From contig NZ_CP159485.1 of the NCBI RefSeq assembly GCF_040515995.1, positions 1,984,001 through 2,048,000 on the forward strand: a DNA stretch of 64,000 bases, written 5' to 3'. A program made the translations under genes and the position numbers. Below are positions 40,356-49,144 of the stretch, piece by piece; position 1 is the first letter of the stretch, and each line of letters opens with the position of its first letter. The notes beneath the pieces were generated by a model, which searched no databases, was not told where the DNA came from, and saw nothing but the letters and a program-made list of their open reading frames with translations. Source of the DNA: Proteinivorax hydrogeniformans. GTDB lineage: Bacteria; Bacillota; Proteinivoracia; Proteinivoracales; Proteinivoracaceae.

Positions 40356-42146
40356 TTATGCTCCATCTTTTAAAAACTTATATTGAGCCATGGTTAGTTT
40401 ATAGTATTTTCCCCGTGCATCCATAAGTTCTTTGTGGTTACCAGACTCAATTATTTGACCGTCATCAATAACCATGATTCTATCTGCATTTCTAATTGTG
40501 GATAGGCGATGGGCGATTATAAATGATGTTCTACCTTGTAAAAGTTTTTTTAGACCATCTTGAACTAGCATTTCTGTATAGGTGTCTATCGAAGAGGTGG
40601 CCTCATCTAAAATTAATATCTTAGGGTCAGCTAAAAGAGTTCTAGCAAGTGCAATGAGCTGCCTTTGTCCCATCGAAAGACTAGCCCCTCGTTCATTTAC
40701 ATCAGTGTCATATCCAGCTTTTAGTTTTGTGATAAAGTCGTGAGCATAAACGGATTTAGCAGCTTTTATAATTTCTTCATCGGTGGCATCTAATTTTCCA
40801 TATCTTATATTTTCCTTTATACTGCCGGAAAACAAGAAAGTATCTTGGGTCATTATCCCCATTTGACTTCGTAAGGATTCAATGGTTACTTCCTTTACAT
40901 TAAATCCATCAACTACCACCTTTCCTTCGGTGGTATCGAAAAATCTTGTCAATAGGTTAACAATCGTTGTTTTCCCAGCTCCCGTATGTCCAACTAGGGC
41001 GATGGTTTCACCTACATCTACTTTAAAGCTTACATTTTTTAGCACAGTTTCTCCATCTTTATCATATTTAAAAGTCACATTCTCAAACTGTACTTTACCT
41101 TTAATTGAAGGTAATATCTTTGGACTTTTACAATCTACTATATCCGGCGTTATATCCATCACCTCGAAAATACGCTCCGCTCCCGCAAGGTTTGTTATCA
41201 AGGAATTATAGAAGTTACTTAAATTATTGATAGGACGCCAAAACATGCCTATATACCCACTAAAGGCTACTAGGTCGCCTGGAGTTATATCGCCTACATT
41301 AATAAGATTTATACCATACCAAAATATAATGATTGTTCCTACACCCCATGATAGCTCCACTAACGGCCAAAAGCATGCAGATATTTTCATCGCCGATAAA
41401 AACGAGCTTACCGATGTTCTAGATAAGTTATCAAATGTCTTGCTTGTATGCCTCTCTCTTGCAAAACTTTGAACCACACGAATACCGGAATAATCTTCGT
41501 GGATAAAAGCGTTTAAGTTAGATCTTTTTTGTCTATACTTTTGCCATCTTTTTCTTGCTATGGTTTGAATGACAAACATTGAAATTACAAGTGCAGGGAG
41601 TAATATAAAAGACATTAACGCTAGCCTAACATTTATTGCAAGCATAATCATAACAACAACAGTAAGCATAACAATATCAGGAATTAGGTTGTTGATACTT
41701 TGATTAAATAACTGCTTAAGAGAGTTGACATCGCCTATTATCCTAGAAAGTATTTTGCCTAACGGCCTGTTATCAAAAAATGAAAAGGATAACTTTTGAA
41801 TGTGATTAAATAGCTTCTGCCTGATATTTTTAAGTATGCCATTGGAAACCTGGGCCATAATCCGTACTCTATGTCTTGAACAAAGCATCGCTATTAAATT
41901 TGCTGTTAACGCCGCCACTCCAAGATAAACTAGCCCCACTGAATAAGATTCCTCTATAAAAAAATCTATTGCCAACTTTAGCAAAAAAGGGTTCATTACT
42001 TCTACTGCGACAACAACCATCATTAACATCATGGTCTTTATGACAGCTAGTTTATGGGGTGCTAGATAACTAAGCAAACGCCAAACCACTTTAATATTCA
42101 TAGTTTCCTTTAACTGTTCATCTTCTCTAAAGGTGTTCTTGCTCAT
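40356..42146 (-). CDS. ABC exporter half-transporter, subunit 2 (BmrD/YheH-type)
   Basis: 596 residues: six-helix exporter domain (about 25-330) and ATPase domain. Walker A GHTGAGKTTIVNLL, signature LSMGQRQLIALAR, Walker B ILILDEATSSID and H-loop IIAHRLSTI. The adjacent paralogue overlaps its start by one base, so the pair forms a heterodimeric multidrug exporter like BmrCD or LmrCD. In such pairs one subunit carries a degenerate site: here LSMGQ replaces LSGGQ. ATG with GGAGG. Controlled by the leader and attenuator at 43943-44182. Confidence 0.9.
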   Translation of the reverse strand: MSKNTFREDEQLKETMNIKVVWRLLSYLAPHKLAVIKTMMLMMVVVAVEVMNPFLLKLAIDFFIEESYSVGLVYLGVAALTANLIAMLCSRHRVRIMAQVSNGILKNIRQKLFNHIQKLSFSFFDNRPLGKILSRIIGDVNSLKQLFNQSINNLIPDIVMLTVVVMIMLAINVRLALMSFILLPALVISMFVIQTIARKRWQKYRQKRSNLNAFIHEDYSGIRVVQSFARERHTSKTFDNLSRTSVSSFLSAMKISACFWPLVELSWGVGTIIIFWYGINLINVGDITPGDLVAFSGYIGMFWRPINNLSNFYNSLITNLAGAERIFEVMDITPDIVDCKSPKILPSIKGKVQFENVTFKYDKDGETVLKNVSFKVDVGETIALVGHTGAGKTTIVNLLTRFFDTTEGKVVVDGFNVKEVTIESLRSQMGIMTQDTFLFSGSIKENIRYGKLDATDEEIIKAAKSVYAHDFITKLKAGYDTDVNERGASLSMGQRQLIALARTLLADPKILILDEATSSIDTYTEMLVQDGLKKLLQGRTSFIIAHRLSTIRNADRIMVIDDGQIIESGNHKELMDARGKYYKLTMAQYKFLKDGA

Positions 42147-43879
42147 TATACCACCTCCTGCTTTTGGGCATCTAAGTCTTTAAACTGTTCTTTGTAAATT
42201 TCATAGTACTTACCTTTTTTGTGAAGTAAGTTAGCGTGATTGCCACGTTCTATTACTTTCCCATCTTCAATTAATAAAATCTCATCAGCGTTTTTAACTG
42301 CAGAAATTCTATGAGCTATGATGAACTTGGTCATTTCTTTCCTGTTTTCTACAGATCGCTGAATATTAAACTCTGTTTCCATATCCAATGCTGAGGTAGC
42401 ATCATCTAAAATTAGTATCTTGCTTTCTTTTAATAAAGCCCTGGCAATAGCTACCCTTTGCTTTTGCCCACCGGATAGTCCTACTCCTCTTTCACCAACT
42501 ACAGTTTCAAATCCAGCTTGCATGTCGTCTACAAACTCAGTTACCATAGCATCTTGGCAGGCCTTATAAAACTCTTCTTCTGTAGAAGTTTCTACGCCAA
42601 AACTAATGTTGTTACGCAAAGTATCGGAAAATAGGAATGTATCCTGCATTACCACAGCAATGTTAGATCTTAATAAGTTAAGATTCATTCTTTTAACGTC
42701 AACGCCATCTACCTTAATTGTTCCTTGAGTACAGTCGTAAAATCTACCGATTAAGTTTATAATTGAACTTTTACCAGAACCAGTTGTCCCCATGATAGCA
42801 ACTGTAGATCCAGGGTGTGCATTTATTGATATGTTTTTTAAAATATATTTGCCTTTATGTTTAAATGAAACATTTTCAAAAATTACATGTCCTCTAAATT
42901 CATTTGGGTTTTCAGAATTTTTAGGGCTAGTGATGTTAGGTTGTGTATCCATTATTTTAAAGATTTTCTTAGCAGAAGCCTGGCATTCTGCTAAAACGTT
43001 GGTTAGCCAACCCATAAGTCTTAAAGGCCATACCAGCATCATAGCATAGCCGTTAAATGCAACTAGATCACCAGTGCTCATTTGCTCGCCAATTACAAAG
43101 TTACCTCCTACAGTGACAACAATAACTAGTGTGAAATTACTCAAAAATTCTAATATAGGATTGTATTTAGACAGTACGTTAGCGTGCTCTAAGTTATATC
43201 GATAGTATTTATCATTTTCCGTTAAAAATTTTTCCACTTCATATCTTTCTCTAGCAAAAGCTTTAACCAATCTAATTCCTGCTAAGTTTTCTTGAGCTGC
43301 AGTATTTAACTTAGCATTTTGATCGCTTATTTTTTCAAAGGTTTTGCCTATTTTTTTCTCGAAAGTAAACGCTACCTTACCCATGATAGGCATTACTGCT
43401 AATGTAAAGATGGCTAACTGCCAGTTATATCTAAATAACATCACAGAAGCTAAGGTAAAGTATACGATATTTTCTACCATAAACCTTATTATAAACCCTA
43501 ACCCCATCCATATTTTGTTTACATCTTCAGTGGTCCTTGACATAATTTCTCCCGTACTTGTGCCATCAAAGTAGTTAAAGGGAAGCTTTTGCACATGATT
43601 AAATAAATCTTCCCTTATATCTATACTAGTTTTGGCACCAGCTACTTCAAAAAGGTATTCACTTACATAAATAAAGATTGCTTTTCCTATGGTTATACCT
43701 AGCAACGCTAAAATTAGGCTGTTTAGTAATATCATATCTCCACCTTCTATAACATCATCTATGATGATACCTATAATATAAGGTTGGATTAGGTCTAAGG
43801 CTATAAAGGTGAGCATAGCTACAAGTGGAATAGTAAACAAAACCTTATAGTTAAGAACATATTTTGCTATACGCTTCAA
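42146..43879 (-). CDS. ABC exporter half-transporter, subunit 1 (BmrC/YheI-type)
   Basis: 577 residues, six helices plus ATPase: Walker A GTTGSGKSSIINLIG, signature LSGGQKQRVAIARALL, Walker B ILILDDATSALD, where the catalytic glutamate after the Walker B is Asp, and IIAHRISAV. This degenerate catalytic residue is typical for one half of heterodimeric exporters. TTG start with AGGAGGGGG upstream. First structural gene of the operon behind an attenuator with a leader peptide, an arrangement known from bmrBCD in Bacillus. Confidence 0.9.
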   Translation of the reverse strand: MKRIAKYVLNYKVLFTIPLVAMLTFIALDLIQPYIIGIIIDDVIEGGDMILLNSLILALLGITIGKAIFIYVSEYLFEVAGAKTSIDIREDLFNHVQKLPFNYFDGTSTGEIMSRTTEDVNKIWMGLGFIIRFMVENIVYFTLASVMLFRYNWQLAIFTLAVMPIMGKVAFTFEKKIGKTFEKISDQNAKLNTAAQENLAGIRLVKAFARERYEVEKFLTENDKYYRYNLEHANVLSKYNPILEFLSNFTLVIVVTVGGNFVIGEQMSTGDLVAFNGYAMMLVWPLRLMGWLTNVLAECQASAKKIFKIMDTQPNITSPKNSENPNEFRGHVIFENVSFKHKGKYILKNISINAHPGSTVAIMGTTGSGKSSIINLIGRFYDCTQGTIKVDGVDVKRMNLNLLRSNIAVVMQDTFLFSDTLRNNISFGVETSTEEEFYKACQDAMVTEFVDDMQAGFETVVGERGVGLSGGQKQRVAIARALLKESKILILDDATSALDMETEFNIQRSVENRKEMTKFIIAHRISAVKNADEILLIEDGKVIERGNHANLLHKKGKYYEIYKEQFKDLDAQKQEVV

Positions 43880-43942
43880 TTTTCCCCCTCCTTATTTGCA
43901 TCAAATTTGTTACCCATTTGGGGACTATTTAAAATTACCGAC

Positions 43943-43973
43943 AAAAAAGCCATGGGTATCCCATGGCTTTTTT
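43943..43973 (-). terminator. Attenuator terminator before the ABC exporter operon
   Basis: Perfect stem AAAAAAGCCATGGG/CCCATGGCTTTTTT with a 3-nt loop. Upstream on the minus strand CCATGATTTTTT can pair with AAAAAAGCCATGG of the 5' arm and would form the alternative antiterminator. Confidence 0.88.
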
Positions 43974-44036
43974 GGACATAAAAAATCATGGACTTTTTAC
44001 AGTTAGCCCATGTCAAAATATTTTTAAATAAAGAAG

Positions 44037-44117
44037 TTAAAAAACTTCATCCTCAAAATGGGCAGGGCTAGACATATAAACTTTTTTAATTAAAACTTCC
44101 ACGCTAAACTTGATCAT
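44037..44117 (-). CDS. Leader peptide of ABC exporter operon (26 aa, BmrB-like role)
   Basis: ATG preceded by GGAGG; encodes MIKFSVEVLIKKVYMSSP and eight more residues (AHFEDEVF). It ends 63 bp before the attenuator hairpin and lies behind its own promoter. By analogy with BmrB, ribosome stalling here under drug stress would favour the antiterminator. No sequence similarity to BmrB is claimed. Confidence 0.65.
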   Translation of the reverse strand: MIKFSVEVLIKKVYMSSPAHFEDEVF

Positions 44118-44153
44118 CTTACCCTACCTCCTTTATATTTTTATCACTCTTTT

Positions 44154-44182
44154 ATAATAGTTTAAAAAATTTTAAAAGTCAA
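44154..44182 (-). promoter_or_regulatory. Promoter of ABC exporter leader
   Basis: TTGACT, 17-bp spacer and TATTAT on the minus strand, 37 bp before the leader peptide ATG. Confidence 0.75.
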
Positions 44183-44208
44183 TAAGTATTACATTTATTT
44201 AACATTTA

Positions 44209-44239
44209 AAAAAGAACCCTCTTTGACAGAAGGTTCTTT
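44209..44239 (-). terminator. Terminator after cstA-like gene
   Basis: AAAGAACC/GGTTCTTT stem followed by T residues on the minus strand, 25 bp behind the stop. Confidence 0.75.
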
Positions 44240-44263
44240 GGTATTAGAGTTTGTTATTAGATG

Positions 44264-45685
44264 CTAGTTTGATATGGCACTTTTCTTTGGCCATTTCTTA
44301 CCTGTAAGAATGAACAGTCCTAACACTAATATAGCTACACCTATACCTACAGGATATGAAATAGAAGTTGCTAATTTAAATCCTTCATCGGCTTGCAGGA
44401 TATATGTCACCGAAACTGCTGTCATAAAAGTTGCAGGGATAGAAGCAATCCAGTGAAGTTTATTATTCACATATAGGTAGGCTGAAGCAGCCCAAAGCAT
44501 GAACATAGCTAGAGTTTGATTTGACCAAGCAAAGTATCTCCATATGATATCAAAATCAATAAATGTTAAAGTAAATCCGATTACAAATAGCGGCAGTGCC
44601 ACTGTTAGTCTTTTTGAAATTGGCCCTTGTTTATAGCCAAATGAGTCGGCAATGGTTAGCCTAGCGCTTCTAAATGCAGTATCTCCCGAGGTGATTGGTG
44701 CGGCTACAACACCTAGCATAGCTAGCACTCCACCGACCACTCCCATAAGCTCTGTAGATATTTCTCTAACAATAGGTGCTTGGTTTCCTCCAGCTTCTCC
44801 TAAAGCAAGTCCTAGACCTTCAGTTCCACCGAAAAAAGTCATTGCAGCGGCAGCCCAAATTAGAGCGATAATTCCCTCTGCGATCATAGTTCCGTAAAAG
44901 ACTTTCCTGCCATGTTTTTCGTTTGTGACACAACGAGCCATCATGGGAGATTGAGTTGCATGGAAACCACTAATAGCACCACAGGCTATGGTAACAAATA
45001 GAAGTGGCCAAATTGGTGCGCTATCGGGATGAAGGTTTTGTAAAGTCACTTCTGGAATTTGGTATCCATTAGTGAAAAGACCGATAGCTATCCCTCCTGC
45101 CATTATTAAAAGAGCGGCACCAAATATTGGATAAACCTTGCCGATAACTTTATCAACAGGCAGTATTGTAGCTATAAAGTAATAACCTAAAATAACCATA
45201 ATCCAAGTACGCGCTGTCATACCAGTTAAATCTGCTAATATTCCTGCAGGACCTGCCATAAATACAGTTCCTACTAACACTAGCAATACTACAGAGAAAA
45301 CGCGCATAATCTTTTTAACGTTATCTCCAAGGTAGATGCCTATAATTTCTGAAGCACTTGCACCTTTATGTCGTATAGATAACATGCCAGAGAAAAAGTC
45401 ATGAACTGCTCCGGCAAAAATTGAACCAAATACAATCCATAAAAACGCTGCTGGTCCCCAAAGAGCACCGGCTACAGCACCGAAAATTGGGCCTAAGCCT
45501 GCGATATTTAGAAACTGGATCAAGAATATTTTCTTCCAGTCCATCTCGACATAATCCACACCATCGGCCATCTCTTTAGCTGGCGTTGGATTATCCTCTT
45601 TAACACCAAAAATCTTCTCCACAAACATACCATAGACAAAATAACCTAAAATAAGTAGCGCAATAGAACCTAAGAAAGTATACAT
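44264..45685 (-). CDS. cstA: CstA/BtsT family (carbon starvation protein A) transporter
   Basis: 473 residues with about 13 helices. CstA family members CstA and BtsT of E. coli carry pyruvate (and possibly peptides) in symport with protons. Seen: NIAGLGPIFGAVAGALWGPAAFLWIVFGSIFAGAVHDFFSGMLSIRHKGAS, the family hallmark near residues 60-110, and SGFHATQSPMMARC near 240. It is the shorter Firmicute form. The lytS/lytR-type pair lies directly upstream, as with BtsSR and btsT, so induction by extracellular pyruvate is a reasonable guess. GGGGGC precedes the ATG. Confidence 0.9.
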   Translation of the reverse strand: MYTFLGSIALLILGYFVYGMFVEKIFGVKEDNPTPAKEMADGVDYVEMDWKKIFLIQFLNIAGLGPIFGAVAGALWGPAAFLWIVFGSIFAGAVHDFFSGMLSIRHKGASASEIIGIYLGDNVKKIMRVFSVVLLVLVGTVFMAGPAGILADLTGMTARTWIMVILGYYFIATILPVDKVIGKVYPIFGAALLIMAGGIAIGLFTNGYQIPEVTLQNLHPDSAPIWPLLFVTIACGAISGFHATQSPMMARCVTNEKHGRKVFYGTMIAEGIIALIWAAAAMTFFGGTEGLGLALGEAGGNQAPIVREISTELMGVVGGVLAMLGVVAAPITSGDTAFRSARLTIADSFGYKQGPISKRLTVALPLFVIGFTLTFIDFDIIWRYFAWSNQTLAMFMLWAASAYLYVNNKLHWIASIPATFMTAVSVTYILQADEGFKLATSISYPVGIGVAILVLGLFILTGKKWPKKSAISN

Positions 45686-45725
45686 TTATTTAGCCCCCTA
45701 TTAAATATTTTATATTTTCTATTAC

Positions 45726-45795
45726 ATTATAAAACCTTAATTTTAAAAAAGGGGAATAAATTCTTAAGTTACAATAATTTTAGGTTAAGTTGCAA
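45726..45795 (-). promoter_or_regulatory. Candidate LytTR operator and promoter of cstA-like gene
   Basis: Two direct repeats, TTGCAACTTAAC (45784-45795) and TTGTAACTTAAG (45763-45774), 21 bp apart on the minus strand. They are followed by a TATAAT (45726-45731) that lacks a proper -35 box. This is the geometry of LytTR-type activator sites. A third partial match lies near 45824-45835. Confidence 0.65.
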
Positions 45796-45853
45796 AATTT
45801 AAAAGCTAATAGCAATATTGAGAAGTAACTTACAATCTGTAAGGGTGTAAGTT

Positions 45854-46579
45854 TTAAGAAAGCCCTAGTTCTTGCTTAAAGCTTTGTAGATAACTACGAC
45901 TTACAGGTATTTCTATATCACTGTACTTTTTCATTTTTAAGTTAAAGGTACTGTTAAACCAAGGAATTATTTCAGAAATTTTTTCAAGGTTAATTATATA
46001 ACTTCGGTGTGTTCTGATAAAGCTTTTAGGGTCTAGCTTTTGCTGTACATCTTTAAGGGTTGCATGGTCAGTAAATATTCCTTTATCTGTAAATACCTTT
46101 ACCTGTTTTTCACCTACTGTTATGAATACTATTTCCTCTGGTGAAATTACATGCATTTTTTCACCTTTCCAAAAGGTAAGTTTGGGAGGATAAGTTTTTT
46201 TAACGTTTTCCTCTTTTAAGATTTTCTTTAAGGCCTTATTTACAGCCTTTTCAACCCTAGGCTGCGAAAATGGCTTTAACAAGTAATCAACAGCATTTAA
46301 CGAAAAGGCTTTCACTGCATACTTATCATAGGCGGTGGCAAATATTATTTCAACATCGTGCTGTTCAATAATTTCGGCTAAGTCCACCCCACTTTTGTCC
46401 TTTAGTTGAATGTCTAAAAACAACAAATCAACTTTCTTACAATTAATTATATCAAGAGCATCTTCAAAATTGTCTGCTTCATAGGCTATATCTAGCTCTC
46501 GACGATGCGATAGAAGATATTTCAGTTCTTCTCTTGACGGCAGTTCATCATCTACGATTGCCACTTTTACTTTATCCAT
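45854..46579 (-). CDS. LytTR-family response regulator
   Basis: 241 residues. Receiver domain with the phospho-acceptor Asp in LLFLDIQLKDKSG (near residue 55), AFSLNAVDYLLKPF as the conserved Lys region, and a C-terminal LytTR DNA-binding domain (KMHVISPEEIVFITVGEKQVKVFTDKG; FIRTHRSYIINLEKI; EIPVSRSYLQSFK). Binds direct repeats about 21 bp apart. The gene overlaps its kinase gene by 8 bp and is followed by the cstA-like gene, its likely target. ATG with GGAGG. Confidence 0.93.
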   Translation of the reverse strand: MDKVKVAIVDDELPSREELKYLLSHRRELDIAYEADNFEDALDIINCKKVDLLFLDIQLKDKSGVDLAEIIEQHDVEIIFATAYDKYAVKAFSLNAVDYLLKPFSQPRVEKAVNKALKKILKEENVKKTYPPKLTFWKGEKMHVISPEEIVFITVGEKQVKVFTDKGIFTDHATLKDVQQKLDPKSFIRTHRSYIINLEKISEIIPWFNSTFNLKMKKYSDIEIPVSRSYLQSFKQELGLS

Positions 46580-48278
46580 GCTTTAACCTCCTACTTGATT
46601 GTAAAGGAATCAACATTGATATTTCGGTGTGCTTACCTTTTGCACTATTGATATTTAGGCTGTACCCTTCTCCGTAAAGATTTTTAAGTCTGTCATTAAC
46701 ATTCACAAGGCCTATACCAGACCCAGTTTTTCTTTGTTGGTGTTGGCTAGGATCCATTCCCACACCGTTATCCCAAATTTTTATAAAAAGGTTATCATCT
46801 TTTATTTCGCTAGATATTCTGATTTGACCACCTTCTTTTTTAGGAAGCAGGCCATGTTTAATAGAGTTTTCTACCAGGGGCTGTAAAATCAACGAAGGAA
46901 CCATAAAGCCTTTAGCTTGGCCAATATCATAGTGAATATCCAATTTATCGCCAAAACGTGCCTTTTCTATGGCAACATATGATTTAACATGCTTAATTTC
47001 AGTTTGTAAAGTCACCATCTGTTGAGCTTGATCTAGATTTTTACGAAAAAAGTCACCTAAGTGAATGAGAAGCTCCCTAGCTTCATCCGGTTTGATTCTT
47101 ATATAAGAAACTATAGTGTTTAACGCGTTAAATAAAAAATGCGGGTTTATCTGAGCTTGTAAAGCATTTAGCTCTGCCCTTGCCAAGTCTTGCTTTTGTT
47201 TTTCTATATTACTTAGCTCTATCTGAGTGGAAAAGAGCTGGGCAAGTCCAGTTGCAAGCTCTATCTCGATCGATGATATCCCATCATTCTGGTCACTGAA
47301 AATCACAAGTGAGCCTATGCTATTGTCCCTATTTTTTAAAGGAACCATAATAGCAGAGTTTAATCTGCATGATTTGTGTCCACAGTGGATATCCATGCTT
47401 TTACCTGCGACTTTACTGGTTCCTGTTTTTATTACTTCTTTAGCCATACGAGTTCTTATTGGCATACCTGGTTTATGGTGATCGCTGCCCGCACCTTCAA
47501 AGCCTATGATCTTGTCCTTATCTGTTATTGCAACGGCAACTGCCTGTGTATGCTTATGGATAATTTTAGTTGCTTCGCTTGCTGAGTAACTATTTAAACC
47601 ATGGCGAAAAAAAGGCAGAGTTTGATCTGCAATCTTTAGCACCACTTGTGCCTGTTTAGCAGCTGTTTTTTCCCTCTCACCATAAATATTTTGTATAACC
47701 ATAACAAATAAAGCTATCCCCAATGAGTTCATCAAAGTCATGGGAACTATTATTATCTTAACTAATTCTAAACTATCAGAAAATGGCCTGGCAATTAAAA
47801 GGATCATCGCCATTTGAGTAAGTTCAGCTATAACACCAACCTTAAAGGCTGTAGAAGCTTTAACCGGTTTAACAGATGTCTTGTCATGTGCAAACCCACC
47901 GATAAACCCTTCTACTACTGTAGCCAACCCGCAAGCAAGCGCGGTAAAACCACCAATATCAATAGCATAACGATGTGCCCCGGCAATTATTCCCGCTCCG
48001 ATGCCAACTATCGGTCCACCCACTAATCCGCCAGCAATAACACCAATCACCCTAGCATTTGCGATTGCTCCTTTTACAGGCAAACCGTTATAGGTAGCTA
48101 AAATGCCAAATAGCCCAAAAATCACCGCCAATATAAGTTTTCCCTTTAGTCCAACCTGCTTATGTTTTAGCAGCAACCAATTAAACAGAGGGATTTTTGT
48201 TAGTATAAATGCTAAAAGCACTATAATAGCAACATTATTTATCATGCTTTTTAACAGTTCATATAAGGTTATGTCCAT
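46572..48278 (-). CDS. LytS/BtsS-type sensor histidine kinase
   Basis: 568 residues. A 5TM-5TMR_LYT membrane sensor (about 1-190, with GLFGILATYNGLPVKGAIANARVIGVIAGGLVGGP) and a GAF-like domain with several cysteines/histidines (HCGHKSCRLNSAIMVPLKN) come first. The His_kinase domain has phospho-acceptor histidine in QINPHFLFNALNTI, and the ATPase domain has VENSIKHGL and DNGVGMD. Senses an extracellular metabolite; the E. coli relative BtsS senses pyruvate. ATG with AGGTG at usual distance. Overlaps the regulator gene. Confidence 0.93.
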   Translation of the reverse strand: MDITLYELLKSMINNVAIIVLLAFILTKIPLFNWLLLKHKQVGLKGKLILAVIFGLFGILATYNGLPVKGAIANARVIGVIAGGLVGGPIVGIGAGIIAGAHRYAIDIGGFTALACGLATVVEGFIGGFAHDKTSVKPVKASTAFKVGVIAELTQMAMILLIARPFSDSLELVKIIIVPMTLMNSLGIALFVMVIQNIYGEREKTAAKQAQVVLKIADQTLPFFRHGLNSYSASEATKIIHKHTQAVAVAITDKDKIIGFEGAGSDHHKPGMPIRTRMAKEVIKTGTSKVAGKSMDIHCGHKSCRLNSAIMVPLKNRDNSIGSLVIFSDQNDGISSIEIELATGLAQLFSTQIELSNIEKQKQDLARAELNALQAQINPHFLFNALNTIVSYIRIKPDEARELLIHLGDFFRKNLDQAQQMVTLQTEIKHVKSYVAIEKARFGDKLDIHYDIGQAKGFMVPSLILQPLVENSIKHGLLPKKEGGQIRISSEIKDDNLFIKIWDNGVGMDPSQHQQRKTGSGIGLVNVNDRLKNLYGEGYSLNINSAKGKHTEISMLIPLQSSRRLKHG

Positions 48279-48321
48279 TACAATCACCTTCTTTATTTTT
48301 AATTTAAAGGCTTTTTAAAAA

Positions 48322-48352
48322 ATCATAGCTATTGCAACGCAATAGCTATGAT
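48322..48352 (-). terminator. Perfect terminator hairpin after YkoP-like gene
   Basis: 14-bp perfect stem (ATCATAGCTATTGC) with a 3-nt loop and TTTTTT on the minus strand. It contains the TAG stop of the gene. Confidence 0.85.
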
Positions 48353-48909
48353 GCTAGCTTATTCTTCTTTAAAATTGATTCTTTAGACTGCAGCAAAAAT
48401 TTCACTCTATTTTTTCTAAACATATTTTTGTTTATACAACCGTTAGAAAGATAGTAAATTGGAATCTGTGAAATATATTTAATCCACCTATAGCAAAAGT
48501 TTTTTATCAATTTTTCTTCAAAACCTAAGCGATATGTTCCCTTAGTTAACATTGTTACACCCACCACCGCTTTTATCTCTTTGTAGTTAGAGTGGGTTTC
48601 TATAAAGCTAGCAAGTCCTGGCATAGCTTGCTCCACTTCTCTGTAGGCATACATTCCTTTTCTAATAGGCGACTTTATGTTGGATAGCTCCTTAATAAAC
48701 TTTACATTGTGCAAATGAATTTTAAGCAAAAGGTCATTTTTCGTTATGGTTGTTCCGTCTTCTAAGGTGATATCAGAACCCCAGTGTTTAACAAAGCGCA
48801 CTCTTATAATCGAATCATCTTGATTTGTTTTTTTGATGTTATAGAGGCCCATAAGCTTAGCATAAATTACATCTAAAATTCCCCATATATTTATAATTGA
48901 CTTCTTCAT
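48346..48909 (-). CDS. YkoP-like domain protein
   Basis: 187 residues, cytosolic or peripheral. It has an N-terminal hydrophobic-aromatic helix (SIINIWGILDVIYAKLMGLY) and the central piece LEDGTTITKNDLLLKIHLHN, which resembles the YkoP domain found alone or attached to polysaccharide deacetylases and glycosyltransferases. Function unknown. The start is the ATG with AGGT upstream (MKKSIINIW); the longer upstream reading has no ribosome-binding site. Identification of the family is from memory of the motif and moderate. Confidence 0.65.
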   Translation of the reverse strand: MKKSIINIWGILDVIYAKLMGLYNIKKTNQDDSIIRVRFVKHWGSDITLEDGTTITKNDLLLKIHLHNVKFIKELSNIKSPIRKGMYAYREVEQAMPGLASFIETHSNYKEIKAVVGVTMLTKGTYRLGFEEKLIKNFCYRWIKYISQIPIYYLSNGCINKNMFRKNRVKFLLQSKESILKKNKLAS

Positions 48910-49144
48910 AACATACCTCGCTTTTAAAAGTTTAAAGTCTAACGTTATTAATTTTATCAGAAAAGATAAAATTAATAAATACCTAGTTCCTCCCATTGTT
49001 AACTATTTATGTGTCAGTTTTGATAACTCACAAGAGTTTTGTTGATTTATAGTGTGAAAGTTTAGCTTTTTCATTTATAATAAAATTATAACACTTTTTA
49101 CATATCTAGAAGGATAGCCCAAAAACTACAAGGAGGAATTTTTT

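Noticed and set aside
48322-48352. Perfect inverted repeat considered as mobile-element end
   Set aside because: Ordinary terminator: stem, short loop and T run at a gene end, single copy in the window.
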